Shown here: positions 16,620 through 26,323 of the stretch, one piece after another | Layout of the letters: each line of letters begins with the position of its first letter | Numbering within the stretch: the first letter of the stretch is position 1 | NCBI RefSeq assembly: GCF_902729405.1 | Contig: NZ_LR746496.1 | Span: 992,001 to 1,056,000, forward strand | Direction: 5' to 3' | DNA from: Acididesulfobacillus acetoxydans | GTDB lineage: Bacteria > Bacillota > Desulfitobacteriia > Desulfitobacteriales > Desulfitobacteriaceae | Length of the DNA stretch: 64,000 nucleotides | Notes under the pieces: model-generated | What the model saw: only the letters and a program-made list of their open reading frames with translations | What the model was told of the DNA's origin: nothing | Databases searched by the model: none | Made by a program: the position numbers and the translations under genes

Positions 16620-18077
16620 ATGAACGGGGTGGAAGACATGAGCGGTATAGACGGTAGAAGTGGTATGCGCAGTGCAAGCCGGGTAAACGGCGTGATCAGT
16701 ATGGGGGGCATGGGCGCTGAGCTGGGCCAAGATGTACCGCAAGGACGTGCTTGGGTGCCTGTCCCCGGCGGCATCGCGGCGCCGTGCGGTTTTTGGGCCG
16801 ACGGGGTGAAAGCGGAGGTTAAATATCCGGACAAATATGATGTGGCGCTGTTGTACTCGTCTCGGCCGGCTCAAACGGCGGGGGTGTTTACACGCAATCT
16901 GGTCAAGGCCCATCCTCTGGTTCTGAACCAGAGACACTTGGCCAATGGCGTGGCGCAGGCGGTCGTCATGAACAGCGGTAATGCCAACGCTTGTGTAGGC
17001 GAAGCCGGGGACTGGGCGGCCTTGGCCATGGCTCGCTTGACGGCGGAAGCGCTGGAGATAGGGGTTGATGATGTTCTCGTCGCCTCCACCGGAGTTATCG
17101 GAGTGGAGATGCCCATGGATCGGGTGGCGGCCGGCATCGAGAAGGCAGCGGCGGAAGTGCGTGTTTTGAGGGAGAGCGGGCCAGCTTTGGCTCCCGAGGA
17201 GAGAAGCGGCGAAGCATCGGACTCCGAGGGGAGAAACGAGGAAGCGTCGAATCCCGCAAGGAGAAACCGGGAAGCATCGGATTCCGAGAAAAAAGTCGAG
17301 GGCGCCCACCGGGCTGCCCTGGCCATCATGACGACGGATACGGTAGCCAAAGAGCTGGCCTGGGAATTTCCCTGCCGGGGGGGTACCATTCGTCTCGGCG
17401 GTATGGCCAAAGGTTCGGGGATGATCCATCCCAACATGGGGACGATGTTGGGGTTCTTGACCACGGACGCTGAAATTCCGGCGGCTGAGCTGCAAAGGCT
17501 GCTGCGGGAAGCAGTCGATGAAAGTTTCAACATGGTAACAGTGGACGGGGATACAAGTACAAACGATATGGTCCTGTTTCTGGCCAACGGGGCTTCGGGT
17601 CTGGCTCCCGTGGCTGAGGACTGGGACGGCTTCGCCCGTATGGTGAAGGCTATGTGCCGGGAACTGGCTCAGGCGATTGCCCGGGACGGGGAAGGAGCCA
17701 GCAAATTTCTGGAAGTTCGGGTTCTGGGGGCCAAGACGCGAGAGGATGCCCGCAAGATCGCCAAAAGCGTCTGTGCTTCCAGCCTGGTTAAGACGGCCAT
17801 GTTCGGTGAAGATGCCAACTGGGGGCGCATCCTCTGTGCGGCCGGGTATGCCGGGGCTTCTTTTAATCCGGCTAAGGCGGATATTCTGATTGGAAACTTG
17901 CCCATGGCTTTGGCGGGACAGGGACTCGCTTTTTCGGAAGAGGAAGCGAAAGAAATCCTGCGGGCAAAGGATATCCGGATCACCGTGAACCTGCATGGGG
18001 GTGTAGAAGAAGCGACGGCTTGGGGGTGTGATTTAACCCACGATTATGTGACGATTAACGGAGACTATCGGACGTAA
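16620..18077 (+). CDS. argJ: Bifunctional glutamate N-acetyltransferase / amino-acid acetyltransferase (ornithine acetyltransferase) with a repeat insert
   Basis: It moves the acetyl group from N-acetylornithine to glutamate, recycling acetyl in the arginine pathway, and may also use acetyl-CoA. The ArgJ core begins at GGIAAPCGFWADGVKAEV and includes VMNSGNANACVGEAG. The self-cleavage site is AIMTTDT, whose Thr becomes the N-terminal nucleophile of the beta chain. MFGEDANWGRILCA lies near the end. The protein is 485 residues, against about 400 normally. The excess is an N-terminal extension of ~45 Gly/Met-rich residues and an insert of ~40 residues (codons ~190-225), built from three 10-residue units, just before the cleavage site. 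The start may be ATG 16638 (GGGGTGGAAGAC before it) or a later one. Second gene of the arg operon. Confidence 0.93.
   Translation: MNGVEDMSGIDGRSGMRSASRVNGVISMGGMGAELGQDVPQGRAWVPVPGGIAAPCGFWADGVKAEVKYPDKYDVALLYSSRPAQTAGVFTRNLVKAHPLVLNQRHLANGVAQAVVMNSGNANACVGEAGDWAALAMARLTAEALEIGVDDVLVASTGVIGVEMPMDRVAAGIEKAAAEVRVLRESGPALAPEERSGEASDSEGRNEEASNPARRNREASDSEKKVEGAHRAALAIMTTDTVAKELAWEFPCRGGTIRLGGMAKGSGMIHPNMGTMLGFLTTDAEIPAAELQRLLREAVDESFNMVTVDGDTSTNDMVLFLANGASGLAPVAEDWDGFARMVKAMCRELAQAIARDGEGASKFLEVRVLGAKTREDARKIAKSVCASSLVKTAMFGEDANWGRILCAAGYAGASFNPAKADILIGNLPMALAGQGLAFSEEEAKEILRAKDIRITVNLHGGVEEATAWGCDLTHDYVTINGDYRT
17196..17285 (+). repeat. 30-bp in-frame triplication inside argJ
   Basis: Units at 17196-17225, 17226-17255 and 17256-17285 encode EERSGEASDS, EGRNEEASNP and ARRNREASDS. 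Each is a whole number of codons, so the frame is kept. They lie in a surface-linker position ahead of the autocleavage Thr. Confidence 0.85.
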
Positions 18078-18432
18078 ATCGGAAGTCGGAAGCCGTAAGT
18101 CGGAAGCCGTAAATCGGAAGTCAGAAGTCGGAAATCGGAAGTCAGAAGTCAGAAATCGGAAGTCAGAAGTCAGAAATCGGAAGTCAGAAGTCAGAAGTCA
18201 GAAGTCAGAAGTCAGAAGTCGGAAATCGGAAGTCAGAAGTCGGAAGTCAGAAGTCAGAAGTCAGAAGTCAGAAGTCAGAAGTCAGAAGTCGGAAGTCAGA
18301 AGTCAGAAGTCGGAAGTCAGAAGTCAGAAGTCGGAAATCGGAAGTCAGAAGTCAGAAGTCAGAAGTCGGAAGTCGGAAGTCAGAAGTCGGAAGTCAGAAG
18401 CCGTAAATCGGAAGTCGGAAGTCAGAAGTCGG
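18078..18432 (+). repeat. 7-bp minisatellite between argJ and argB
   Basis: About fifty head-to-tail 7-base units, mostly AGAAGTC and GGAAGTC with some GGAAATC and a few CCGTAA-containing variants, fill almost the whole 424-base spacer. No gene, hairpin or terminator is visible inside. The unit length is not a multiple of three and the array is not translated. It probably varies in copy number between strains. Confidence 0.9.
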
Positions 18433-18501
18433 GAGCTGGACGTCAGAGGCTGGGAATGGACCGGCTGAAAGAATGAGTTGAACGAAGAAGGAGCGGCTGG
18501 A

Positions 18502-19395
18502 ATGGCTTTTAGAGATGATGGAGCCGAAAAGGCACGCGTATTGGTTGAGGCGCTCCCCTATATTCAAAAGTTCGCCGGCAAAACGATTGTCATCAAGTAC
18601 GGCGGGCACGCTATGGTGGACCCGCTCCTGAAAGAATCAGTCATGTTGGATGTTCTGCTTTTGCATTCGGTCGGGATCCGGCCGGTGCTGGTGCACGGCG
18701 GGGGCCCGGAGATTAACGCCATGTTAAAAAAAGTCGGTAAAGAGAGTCAGTTTGTGCACGGGCTCAGGGTGACCGATGCCGAGACGATGGAGATCGCCGC
18801 TATGGTTCTGGTGGGCAAATTGAATACAGAGATCGTCTCTATAATCAACCGCTTCGGCGGCAAGGCGGTGGGGCTTTCCGGCAAAGACGCCTCTCTGTTT
18901 TTGGCGGAGAAGAAGCCCATGCGGCTGCCGAATAGCCGAGGGGAGATGGAGGAGATTGACCTGGGCTATGTAGGGGAAATTTACCAGGTTGCGCCGGATC
19001 TGATCGAGACGCTTTTGGACCGGGGGTATATTCCGGTCATTTCTCCTCTGGCCGGGGGAGAGGATGGAGAAACATATAATATCAACGCCGACACGGCGGC
19101 CGGAAAAGTGGCGGAGGCCCTGAAGGCCGATAAGTTCCTTCTGCTGACGGATGTGAGAGGAGTCTTGCGTACTCTTGGTGAGCCGGAATCGCTTATCTCC
19201 ACGATCCGGCGGGAGGAAGTGACGGTTCTGATGGAACAAGGAGTTTTCAGCGGAGGGATGATGCCTAAAGTGGAGTGTGCCATAGCGGCTCTGGCGGGCG
19301 GGGTCGGAAGTGTGCATATTTTTGACGGCCGTCTGCCGCATGCCATTTTGTTAGAACTTTTTACAGACGGTGGCATAGGCACTATGTTTACGTAA
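18502..19395 (+). CDS. argB: Acetylglutamate kinase
   Basis: A 297-residue kinase that phosphorylates N-acetylglutamate with ATP, the second step of the pathway. Recognisable motifs are [13 protein letters not shown] near the N-terminus (Lys and Gly-rich loop), [14 protein letters not shown] (substrate binding), [19 protein letters not shown] and LLTDVRGVL. The C-terminal [14 protein letters not shown] is the usual arginine-allosteric class segment. ATG 18502 follows GAAGGAGCGGCTGGA and is preferred over the TTG at 18478. The N-terminal helix before the kinase core ([22 protein letters not shown]) is the one found in arginine-inhibited hexameric enzymes. That predicts feedback control but is not proof. 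Confidence 0.96.
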   Translation: MAFRDDGAEKARVLVEALPYIQKFAGKTIVIKYGGHAMVDPLLKESVMLDVLLLHSVGIRPVLVHGGGPEINAMLKKVGKESQFVHGLRVTDAETMEIAAMVLVGKLNTEIVSIINRFGGKAVGLSGKDASLFLAEKKPMRLPNSRGEMEEIDLGYVGEIYQVAPDLIETLLDRGYIPVISPLAGGEDGETYNINADTAAGKVAEALKADKFLLLTDVRGVLRTLGEPESLISTIRREEVTVLMEQGVFSGGMMPKVECAIAALAGGVGSVHIFDGRLPHAILLELFTDGGIGTMFT

Positions 19396-19421
19396 GGAGA
19401 GTATCAAAAGGGCTGGAGAAA

Positions 19422-19491
19422 AAGAGCATCACAGGAAGAGCATTAAGAGCATCACAGGAAGAGCATTAAGAGCAGCAAAAGGAAGGGCATT
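19422..19491 (+). repeat. 23-bp tandem repeat before argD
   Basis: Units at 19422-19444 and 19445-19467 are identical (AAGAGCATCACAGG...CATT). A third, 24-base diverged unit occupies 19468-19491, and a partial unit follows. They fill the argB-argD spacer up to the argD RBS. Confidence 0.85.
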
Positions 19492-19521
19492 ATGAAGAGC
19501 TTATGAAGAGGAGGGGTTTTC

Positions 19522-20730
19522 ATGTTGGAAGGTTTGTCCACTGCCGAGCTCGTGGCCAAAGGCCAGGCCGTGGTCATGAATACTTACGGGCGTTTGCCGC
19601 TGGCCTTGGTGCGCGGTGAAGGGTCCTGGGTCTGGGATGTCGAGGGTACACGCTATCTGGATTTCGTCACCGGCCTAGCCGTCAATTCCTTGGGCTATGG
19701 GCATCCGGCGATTGTCCAGGCGATCCAGAAGCAGGCCAAGGAGATTTTACACACCTCCAATCTCTATTGGATTCCGAATCAAATCGCGTTGGCCGAGCGT
19801 TTGGCGGAGAGTTCCTTTGCCTCCAAGGTTTTTTTCTGCAACAGCGGGGCCGAGGCCAACGAAGCCGCCATCAAACTGGCCCGGAAATATGCCAAGAAAA
19901 AATACGGTGAGGACAAATTCGAGATCATTTCCCTGAAAAACTCTTTCCACGGGCGGACTTTGGCCACCTTGACGGCAACCGGGCAGACCAAATATCAACA
20001 GGGGTTCGCCCCTTTGCCTGAGGGCTTTTCCTATGTGGAGATCAATAACCTTGGGGAACTAAAGGAGCGGGTGAACGAAAAGACAGCCGCGCTCCTGATC
20101 GAGCCTATCCAGGGGGAAGGCGGGGTCTTTCCCGCCTCAGAAGAATTTTTAAGGGCAGCCCGCGAGCTCTGCGATCAGTATGGGGCCCTGCTCATTTTTG
20201 ACGAGGTTCAGGTCGGACTGGGTCGTACCGGGAAACTCTTTGCTCATGAGTGGAGCGGGGTAGCTCCGGATATCATGACTTTAGCCAAAGCCTTGGGTGG
20301 GGGAGTGCCGATTGGGGCCATGCTTGCCGGCGAAGAAGCGGCGGCGGCTTTCCAACCCGGGGACCATGCTTCGACTTTTGGCGGAAATCCCTTGGCGACG
20401 GCGGTCGGATGTGCCGTACTCGACGTCATGCGGCAGCCCGGCTTCCTGGAGGACGTTCGGGAGCGTGCCCTTTATTTCCGGCAGGGTTTGGAGCACTTGG
20501 CCGAAAAATATAAGACAGGTGAAAGTGTCCGGGGGCAGGGGTTTATCCTGGGCTGGCCCCTGCCCAAGCTGGGGGGAGAGGTTGTGCAGCTCTGCCGCGA
20601 GCGGGGGCTTCTCGTCAACTGTATCGGCGGCAAGACTTTGAGATTTCTGCCACCGCTTACGGTGAGCAAAGAAGAAATTGATCAGGCCTTGGGGATTTTG
20701 GATAGGGTTTTGAGCGAGAACTGGAAGTAG
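19522..20730 (+). CDS. argD: Acetylornithine aminotransferase
   Basis: A 402-residue PLP enzyme that converts N-acetylglutamate semialdehyde to N-acetylornithine with glutamate as amino donor. Class-III aminotransferase features are FCNSGAEANEAAIKLARKY, SFHGRTLATL, LIFDEVQVGLGRTGK and the Schiff-base Lys in LAKALGGGVPIGAML. GAGGAGGGGTTTTC gives a strong RBS at the proper spacing to ATG 19522. It is the fourth gene of the operon. carA starts 33 bases after its stop. The same enzyme class can also act in lysine synthesis (DapC), but the context makes arginine its role. Confidence 0.95.
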   Translation: MLEGLSTAELVAKGQAVVMNTYGRLPLALVRGEGSWVWDVEGTRYLDFVTGLAVNSLGYGHPAIVQAIQKQAKEILHTSNLYWIPNQIALAERLAESSFASKVFFCNSGAEANEAAIKLARKYAKKKYGEDKFEIISLKNSFHGRTLATLTATGQTKYQQGFAPLPEGFSYVEINNLGELKERVNEKTAALLIEPIQGEGGVFPASEEFLRAARELCDQYGALLIFDEVQVGLGRTGKLFAHEWSGVAPDIMTLAKALGGGVPIGAMLAGEEAAAAFQPGDHASTFGGNPLATAVGCAVLDVMRQPGFLEDVRERALYFRQGLEHLAEKYKTGESVRGQGFILGWPLPKLGGEVVQLCRERGLLVNCIGGKTLRFLPPLTVSKEEIDQALGILDRVLSENWK

Positions 20731-20763
20731 TACTTTGGCCGGCGGGTGACGGGGGGAATTTGG

Positions 20764-22329
20764 ATGCGAGCGGCGCTGGTTCTTGAGACAGGACAGATCT
20801 TTTTCGGTGAGGCATTGGGCAGCAGCGGCGAAGCTTGGGGAGAAGTGGTCTTCAACACCGGGATGACGGGCTATCAGGAAATTTTGACCGATCCTTCATA
20901 TGCGGGACAGATGGTCTGTATGACCTATCCGCTGGTGGGGAATTACGGAATCAACGCGGGAGACAATCAGTCGGAAAAGATTCAGGTACAAGGCTTCATT
21001 GTCAAGGAAGCGGCTCTCAATCCCAGCCACTGGCAGATGGAAAAAAACCTCTCACGGGCCCTGGCACAGGCGGGAGTGGTCGGGATCAAAGGGCTTGACA
21101 CCCGTTTTCTGACCCGGCTGATTCGAGAGCACGGGACTTTAAAAGGAGCCATCAGTACGGATTTGGCGCAGAGCCTGCCGGTGCTGGCCCGGCGTCTCAA
21201 GGCTTGGGAGCCTCCGCAGGACCTGGTGGCACAGGTGAGTACCCAGAAGATCTTTTCCCTTCCTCCCCTGGTGCCGCCGAGTGCACCGGCTGCGACTGTT
21301 GAGGGATCCGGCGTATCTTCGGGTCTGACCGTGGCCGTGGAGTCAGAAACCTCCGGGGACTCCGGGGCATCCGGGCGATCAACAGTGTCCCGGGAATCAA
21401 CGGTGTCCGAAGAGTCAACTGTGTCTGTGTGGCCGAGGCTGTTCGAGGAGCCAGGGGTGTCCGAGGAGCCAGGGGTGTCCGAGGAGCCAGGGGTGTCCGA
21501 GGAGCCAGGGGTGTTCGGGGAGCCAGGGGTGTCCGGGGAGCCAGGGGTGTCCGAGGAGCCAGGGGTGTACCGGGAGCCAAAGGTGTTCGGAGAGCCAACT
21601 GCATCCGGGGAGTCAGCGCTGCCGCAAGGGTCTAAGGTTCCTTCGGGGCTGGAGAGCTCCCTGGGAGCAATGGCCTCTCTGGGGTCGGAAGCGGGCGACG
21701 ACCGGAAAGCCCCGGACCCTGAGTTAGGCGCTGACCCTGGGGGGGAGCCGTTTCATGTTGTAGTCATGGATTTTGGCATAAAGGGCAATATTTTACGTGC
21801 TATGCAGGAAAAAGGTTTCCGCTTGACGGTTGTTCCTTATTCCACTTCGGCCGAAGAAATCCTCAGCTTCGCGCCGGATGGAATTTTTCTTTCCAATGGC
21901 CCGGGAGATCCCAAGGTCGTGACGCAAGGAATTGCCACGATTCGCCAACTTTGCGGCCAACGTCCTATTTTCGGCATTTGCTTGGGGCACCAACTCCTCA
22001 CCTTGGCTCTGGGGGGAGATACCTATAAACTGAAGTTCGGGCACCGAGGCGGAAACCAGCCGGTGCAGGATTTACTCAGCGAGAAGGTCACCATTACCTC
22101 GCAAAACCATGGATATGCGGTGGCCGGAGAGAGCCTGGGAAGCACGCCTTTGCAGGTGACGCACCGCAATCTGAACGATCAGACGGTGGAAGGGGTCCGA
22201 CACCGCGAACTCCCGCTTTTCTCCGTGCAATTCCATCCCGAAGCGGGTCCGGGCCCGAGCGATTCCCTCTATTTGTTTGACAAATTTGCCGAGTTGATGC
22301 AGCAGAGGAGGGCACAGCATGCCTCTTAA
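20764..22329 (+). CDS. carA: Carbamoyl-phosphate synthase small subunit with a long repeat insert
   Basis: The glutaminase subunit supplies ammonia to CarB. The N-terminal CarA domain ([19 protein letters not shown] to about residue 165) and the C-terminal class-I glutaminase (from ~328) are both intact. The nucleophile Cys is in [15 protein letters not shown], and the catalytic His/Glu pair is in [11 protein letters not shown]. The protein is 521 residues instead of ~360. The extra ~160 residues between the domains are a Ser/Pro/Glu/Gly-rich stretch centred on EEPGVS repeats. ATG 20764 is chosen over the GTG at 20746 because GGGGGGAATTTGG precedes it. The stop overlaps the carB start by 11 bases, indicating coupled translation. 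Confidence 0.95.
   Translation: MRAALVLETGQIFFGEALGSSGEAWGEVVFNTGMTGYQEILTDPSYAGQMVCMTYPLVGNYGINAGDNQSEKIQVQGFIVKEAALNPSHWQMEKNLSRALAQAGVVGIKGLDTRFLTRLIREHGTLKGAISTDLAQSLPVLARRLKAWEPPQDLVAQVSTQKIFSLPPLVPPSAPAATVEGSGVSSGLTVAVESETSGDSGASGRSTVSRESTVSEESTVSVWPRLFEEPGVSEEPGVSEEPGVSEEPGVFGEPGVSGEPGVSEEPGVYREPKVFGEPTASGESALPQGSKVPSGLESSLGAMASLGSEAGDDRKAPDPELGADPGGEPFHVVVMDFGIKGNILRAMQEKGFRLTVVPYSTSAEEILSFAPDGIFLSNGPGDPKVVTQGIATIRQLCGQRPIFGICLGHQLLTLALGGDTYKLKFGHRGGNQPVQDLLSEKVTITSQNHGYAVAGESLGSTPLQVTHRNLNDQTVEGVRHRELPLFSVQFHPEAGPGPSDSLYLFDKFAELMQQRRAQHAS
21445..21588 (+). repeat. 18-bp in-frame minisatellite inside carA
   Basis: Eight 18-base units of the type GAGGAGCCAGGGGTGTCC run from 21445 to 21588; the first three are identical and the rest have one to six changes. 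Degenerate units extend to about 21364 upstream and 21624 downstream. Each encodes EEPGVS or a variant. All are multiples of three, so the reading frame survives. Confidence 0.92.
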
Positions 22330-25300
22330 TCCGGCGTGGCACAAGGTTATGGTGATCGGTTCGGGGCCCATCGTCATTGGTCAGGCGGCGGAATTCGACT
22401 ATGCGGGGACCCAGGCCTGTAAAGCTCTGCGTGAGGTCGGCGCGGAAGTTGTGTTAGTGAATTCGAATCCGGCCACGATCATGACGGATGTCCAGATGGC
22501 GGATAAGATATATTTGGAACCTCTCTTGCCCGAAAGGTTGGAAGCCATTTTGGAGAAGGAGAGGCCGGATGCCCTTCTTCCCACCTTGGGCGGGCAAACC
22601 GGTTTGAACTTGGCCATGGATCTGGCAAGTCAGGGTATCCTGCAACGCTGCGGGGTGGAACTTATCGGTTGCGACGCCGGGACTATCTATAAAGCAGAAG
22701 ACCGGGAGGCGTTTAAGGAGACGATGCTCGCCATCGGGGAACCGGTAGCGGACAGCGTCATTGTTACCAGCGTGGCCGAAGGAGAGGAATTTGCCGGGCG
22801 TTCGGGCTATCCTGTCATTGTGCGGCCCGCCTATACCCTGGGAGGAACCGGCGGCGGGATGGCTAAAGGCAAAAAACAACTGGCGGAGATTCTCGGCCGC
22901 GGGCTGCAAGCCAGCCCCATCGGGCAGTGTTTGATCGAGCGGAGTGTGGCGGGCTGGAAAGAAATCGAGTATGAAGTCATGCGGGATGCATCTGACAATT
23001 GCATCACCGTCTGCAATATGGAAAATATTGATCCGGTAGGGGTGCATACGGGTGACAGCATCGTGGTGGCCCCTTCCCAGACCCTGACGGACCGGGAATA
23101 CCAAATGCTGAGGGCGAGTTCGCTGAAGATCATCCGCACTTTGGCTGTGAACGGCGGCTGCAATGTGCAGTTTGCCCTCAATCCCAAGAGCCGGGAGTAT
23201 GTTGTGATCGAAGTGAATCCCAGGGTGAGCCGGTCCAGCGCTCTGGCGTCTAAAGCGACGGGTTATCCCATTGCTAAGATGGCGGCTCTGCTGGCGGTTG
23301 GCTTTACTCTGCCGGAATTGACCAATCCGGTAACCGGGCATACGAGCGCTTGTTTTGAGCCGGCTTTGGACTACGTGGTGCTTAAGTTTCCGCGCTGGCC
23401 TTTTGATAAATTCCCCGCGGCGGATAACCGCCTGGGAACTCAGATGAAAGCGACGGGGGAAGTCATGGCTTTGGAGCGCACGTTTGAAGCTTCTCTGCTT
23501 AAGGCGGTCCGTTCTTTAGAAATTGGGGCGGTGGGCCTGAGAATTCCGGAGTCGGGCCGCTGGACTGAAATGGAGATCGAAGACAAGCTGGCTGAAGCGG
23601 ACCACGAACGGTTTTTTGCGATTGCCGAGGCGTTTCGCCGGGACTGGACGATCACGGAAGTGGAAGCTCTCACGAAGATCGATTCTTTTTTCCTGTACAA
23701 AATCAAAGGGCTCGTCGACCTGGAAAGGCGGCTGGCCGAGGGGCCTGTGGGCGGGGAGCTTTTGCGCCTGGCCAAAAGCATGGGATTTTCCGATCTGGCT
23801 ATTGCCAGGCTGACCCGGCGCAAAGAAGAGGAGATCCGGCAGCAACGCCGGAGAGAAGGGATTACCCCGGTTTACAAGACGGTTGACACCTGTGCGGCGG
23901 AATTTGCCGCCTCCACCCCTTATTATTATTCCAGTTATGAAGAGGAGGATGAAGTCAGGGCGTTTCCCGGGCCCAAGGCGGTGGTTTTGGGCTCCGGGCC
24001 GATCCGGATCGGCCAGGGGATTGAATTCGACTACTGTTCGGTTCATGCTCTTAGGGCCCTGCAAGAGGCCCGGGTGGAGTCCATCATGATCAATAACAAC
24101 CCCGAGACCGTGTCCACCGACTTCGACACGGGGGACAAACTGTATTTCGAACCTTTGACGGCGGAAGATGTCCTGCATGTGGTGGAAAAAGAAAACGCGG
24201 ACGGGGTCTTTGTTCAGTTCGGCGGCCAGACCGCGATCAATATGGCCGGTCCTCTGAGCAAAGCCGGAGTGAGGATCCTGGGGACTTCGGTGGATTCGAT
24301 CGATATGGCGGAGGACCGGGAACGTTTTGCCCTTCTTTTAAGCCGTTTGGGTATTCCGCAAAGCGAAGGCCGGGCTGCCACTTCCGTTGAACAGGCTAAA
24401 GAGATCGCGGAACAACTGGTTTTTCCGGTCTTGGTCCGCCCTTCCTATGTCATCGGCGGGCGTGCCATGCAAGTCGTAGACAATCTGGACGAGTTGGAAG
24501 AATACCTGAGGCGGGCTCTCCACCTTTCGCCCGAGCACCCGATTCTGGTCGACAAATATCTGGAGGGCCGCGAGGTGGAAGTAGACGCCGTTTCGGACGG
24601 TGAGACGACAGTGATCCCGGGCATTATGGAGCATATCGAGCGGGCTGGGGTCCATTCGGGCGACAGTCTGGCGGTTTATCCGCCCCAGAACCTGACGCCC
24701 AATGAAATTCAGCAAATAGAAGACTATACGTGTACAATAGCGACAGAAATGCAGGTCCGAGGTCTGATAAATATTCAGTATGTGGTGGTCCACGGTAAGG
24801 TTTACGTCCTGGAAGTCAATCCCCGGGCCAGCCGTACGGTACCCATTCTTTCAAAGGTGACTGGAATTCCCTTAGTGAATCTGGCGGTTCGGGTGGCTTT
24901 AGGGAAAACCCTGAAGGATTTGGGCTATAGACAGGGTTTGGCCCCAGCGGTGCCTTTCGTCGTGGTCAAAGCGCCGGTCTTCTCTTTTGAAAAGCTGACC
25001 AAAGTTGAGACTTCCTTGGGTCCGGAGATGAAATCAACCGGTGAGGTTTTGGGAATGGATCGAAATTTCGGGCATGCCCTGGCCAAAGCCTTTGCCTCGG
25101 CCCAAGTGGCGCTGCCTGAAAAAGGCGCCATTTTGGTCACAGTAGCGGAGAAAGACCGTCCGGAAGCCTTAGCCCTGAGCAGGGATCTGGCCAAACTGGG
25201 CTTTAGAGTCAAGGCCACCGGTGACACGGCCAAGGCCTTGCGACTCTGCGGGGTTGAGGCGGAGGAAGTGGCCGAGGAGAGCGAAAAGTTGAAAGAGGCC

Positions 25301-25516
25301 ATTCGCGAACGCGAGTTTTCTTTTATCTTGAGCACCCCCAGTAAAGGAAAAACCCCGGAGCATACCGGCTACCTCTTGCGCCGGCTGGCCGCGGAGCATC
25401 ATGTTCCCTGTCTGACCTCGATGGATACGGCTCGGGCTGTGGTCAGGGCGCTGTTGGAAATGCGGAGCAGCACAGAACCCCAGACTTTGGCGCTCCAGGA
25501 ATACTTGGAAGTCTAA
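22319..25516 (+). CDS. carB: Carbamoyl-phosphate synthase large subunit
   Basis: A 1065-residue synthetase that makes carbamoyl phosphate from bicarbonate, ammonia and two ATP for arginine and pyrimidines. Order: carboxyphosphate ATP-grasp half ([20 protein letters not shown] at the start, [13 protein letters not shown]), oligomerisation domain, second ATP-grasp half ([32 protein letters not shown]) and C-terminal MGS-like allosteric domain (from ~930). The length is standard and no repeat insert is seen, unlike its partner CarA. ATG 22319 lies within the carA 3' end. The last gene of the operon: a hairpin-bearing repeat element follows directly at 25562. Confidence 0.97.
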   Translation: MPLNPAWHKVMVIGSGPIVIGQAAEFDYAGTQACKALREVGAEVVLVNSNPATIMTDVQMADKIYLEPLLPERLEAILEKERPDALLPTLGGQTGLNLAMDLASQGILQRCGVELIGCDAGTIYKAEDREAFKETMLAIGEPVADSVIVTSVAEGEEFAGRSGYPVIVRPAYTLGGTGGGMAKGKKQLAEILGRGLQASPIGQCLIERSVAGWKEIEYEVMRDASDNCITVCNMENIDPVGVHTGDSIVVAPSQTLTDREYQMLRASSLKIIRTLAVNGGCNVQFALNPKSREYVVIEVNPRVSRSSALASKATGYPIAKMAALLAVGFTLPELTNPVTGHTSACFEPALDYVVLKFPRWPFDKFPAADNRLGTQMKATGEVMALERTFEASLLKAVRSLEIGAVGLRIPESGRWTEMEIEDKLAEADHERFFAIAEAFRRDWTITEVEALTKIDSFFLYKIKGLVDLERRLAEGPVGGELLRLAKSMGFSDLAIARLTRRKEEEIRQQRRREGITPVYKTVDTCAAEFAASTPYYYSSYEEEDEVRAFPGPKAVVLGSGPIRIGQGIEFDYCSVHALRALQEARVESIMINNNPETVSTDFDTGDKLYFEPLTAEDVLHVVEKENADGVFVQFGGQTAINMAGPLSKAGVRILGTSVDSIDMAEDRERFALLLSRLGIPQSEGRAATSVEQAKEIAEQLVFPVLVRPSYVIGGRAMQVVDNLDELEEYLRRALHLSPEHPILVDKYLEGREVEVDAVSDGETTVIPGIMEHIERAGVHSGDSLAVYPPQNLTPNEIQQIEDYTCTIATEMQVRGLINIQYVVVHGKVYVLEVNPRASRTVPILSKVTGIPLVNLAVRVALGKTLKDLGYRQGLAPAVPFVVVKAPVFSFEKLTKVETSLGPEMKSTGEVLGMDRNFGHALAKAFASAQVALPEKGAILVTVAEKDRPEALALSRDLAKLGFRVKATGDTAKALRLCGVEAEEVAEESEKLKEAIREREFSFILSTPSKGKTPEHTGYLLRRLAAEHHVPCLTSMDTARAVVRALLEMRSSTEPQTLALQEYLEV

Positions 25517-25561
25517 AGGTGCCTGCGGGCGCAACTCGGCGTTCATCCTCTTTTCGAGGTG

Positions 25562-25636
25562 TGAGCTCCCGCTTCTGCAAGCGGGAGCGGTTTCCCCGTG
25601 CCTTCCTTCGTGGGGCAGACTCGAACGGGTTCAGTG
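25562..25636 (+). repeat. Dispersed hairpin element, short copy after carB
   Basis: Contains the 22-base hairpin CTCCCGCTTCTGCAAGCGGG(AG) at 25566-25587, then TTCCCCGTGCC...GTGGGGCAGACTCG and ACGGGTTCAGT. It follows the order of the complete copies at 28776 and 48798 but is diverged. Here it may also serve as the carB terminator. Confidence 0.7.
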
Positions 25637-25647
25637 ACGTTCCGGGT

Positions 25648-26127
25648 TTAATGGCGTTCTCCCCGGATAATGACGGCTGCCCCAAGGATAATCAGCACCA
25701 AGGGCCACATCTTATTAAAGTTGAACCAGAGGGGGAACCAACGGTCGAGAAAAAAGAGGAGACCGAGGACGATGAGGACGATGCCCGCCCACTTGGAACC
25801 TTCTCTGGGGGTTACTTGATGGCTGAAATTGCGGGCGGCATCCTCAATATCGGTGCGTACGTCTTGCACATTGGCATGGATGTCGTTGGAAAAGCCGCCA
25901 TCGCGGGTATTCCGGCCGAGATAAGGCCGGTCGTTGGGATTCATCGGGATGATGATCCAGCAGGCAATATAGGCCACAAAGCCCGCACCGATGGCAAATA
26001 TGGTAACGATGGCAATCAGGCGGATCAAAGTGGGGTCGATGTTAAAGTATTCTGCCAGCCCTCCGCATACCCCTCCCAAGATCTTGTTGCGTCCCGAACG
26101 GTATAGACGTTCAGTGGTGACTGTCAT
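25648..26127 (-). CDS. PspC-domain membrane protein
   Basis: A 159-residue inner-membrane protein. The PspC domain occupies residues ~5-65: RLYRSGRNKILGGVCGGLAEYFNIDPTLIR followed by the membrane helix AIVTIFAIGAGFVAYIACWIIIP. A charged linker with a possible helix follows, then a second pair of membrane segments (WAGIVLIVLGLLFFLDRWF and MWPLVLIILGAAVIIRG) of the LiaF/DUF5668 type. The start ATG 26127 has AGGAAAGGAGCAGAC upstream; the longer open frame to 26331 runs through the argF promoter and is rejected. Such proteins belong to envelope-stress systems. It interrupts the arginine cluster on the opposite strand and is divergent from argF. Confidence 0.9.
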   Translation of the reverse strand: MTVTTERLYRSGRNKILGGVCGGLAEYFNIDPTLIRLIAIVTIFAIGAGFVAYIACWIIIPMNPNDRPYLGRNTRDGGFSNDIHANVQDVRTDIEDAARNFSHQVTPREGSKWAGIVLIVLGLLFFLDRWFPLWFNFNKMWPLVLIILGAAVIIRGERH

Positions 26128-26270
26128 TTTTGTCTGCTCCTTTCCTTGCTGTCTGAGGGAATCAGGACGCGGTTTTTCCGGAAAGGCCGGACGGCGCAGC
26201 CGGGAAAAAGAAGCCCTGTTTTTTTCACCCCTGATACGCCTGAGGGGGGAAAAAAGTTTCATATTTGAGG

Positions 26271-26305
26271 TTGAATGTTTATACAATGTAATGTATAATA
26301 ATACA
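26271..26305 (+). promoter_or_regulatory. argF promoter with tandem ArgR (ARG) boxes
   Basis: The core promoter is TTGAAT (26271-26276), 17 bases, TATAAT (26294-26299). Two ARG-box-like palindromes, TGAATGTTTATACA (26272-26285) and TGTATAATAATACA (26292-26305), start 20 bp apart and cover both hexamers. The arrangement is the same as upstream of argC. Confidence 0.8.
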
Positions 26306-26323
26306 CAGAAAAGAGAGGTGCGG

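Noticed and set aside
16500-17996. A 498-codon open frame on the minus strand over argJ
   Set aside because: It lies wholly opposite argJ, and its product is His/Pro/Arg-rich without motifs. ArgJ on the plus strand is certain.
18078-18432. CRISPR-like array
   Set aside because: The repeated unit is only 7 bases and there are no unique spacers or cas genes. It is a minisatellite.
21197-21604. Repeat-rich frames on both strands over carA (Thr-Pro-Leu-Ala and Arg-Gly-Val repeats)
   Set aside because: These are out-of-frame readings of the 18-bp minisatellite in carA; multiples of three keep all frames open.
25991-26323. N-terminal extension of ArgF
   Set aside because: It runs through the ArgR-controlled promoter and is antisense to pspC. 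ATG 26324 gives the normal length.
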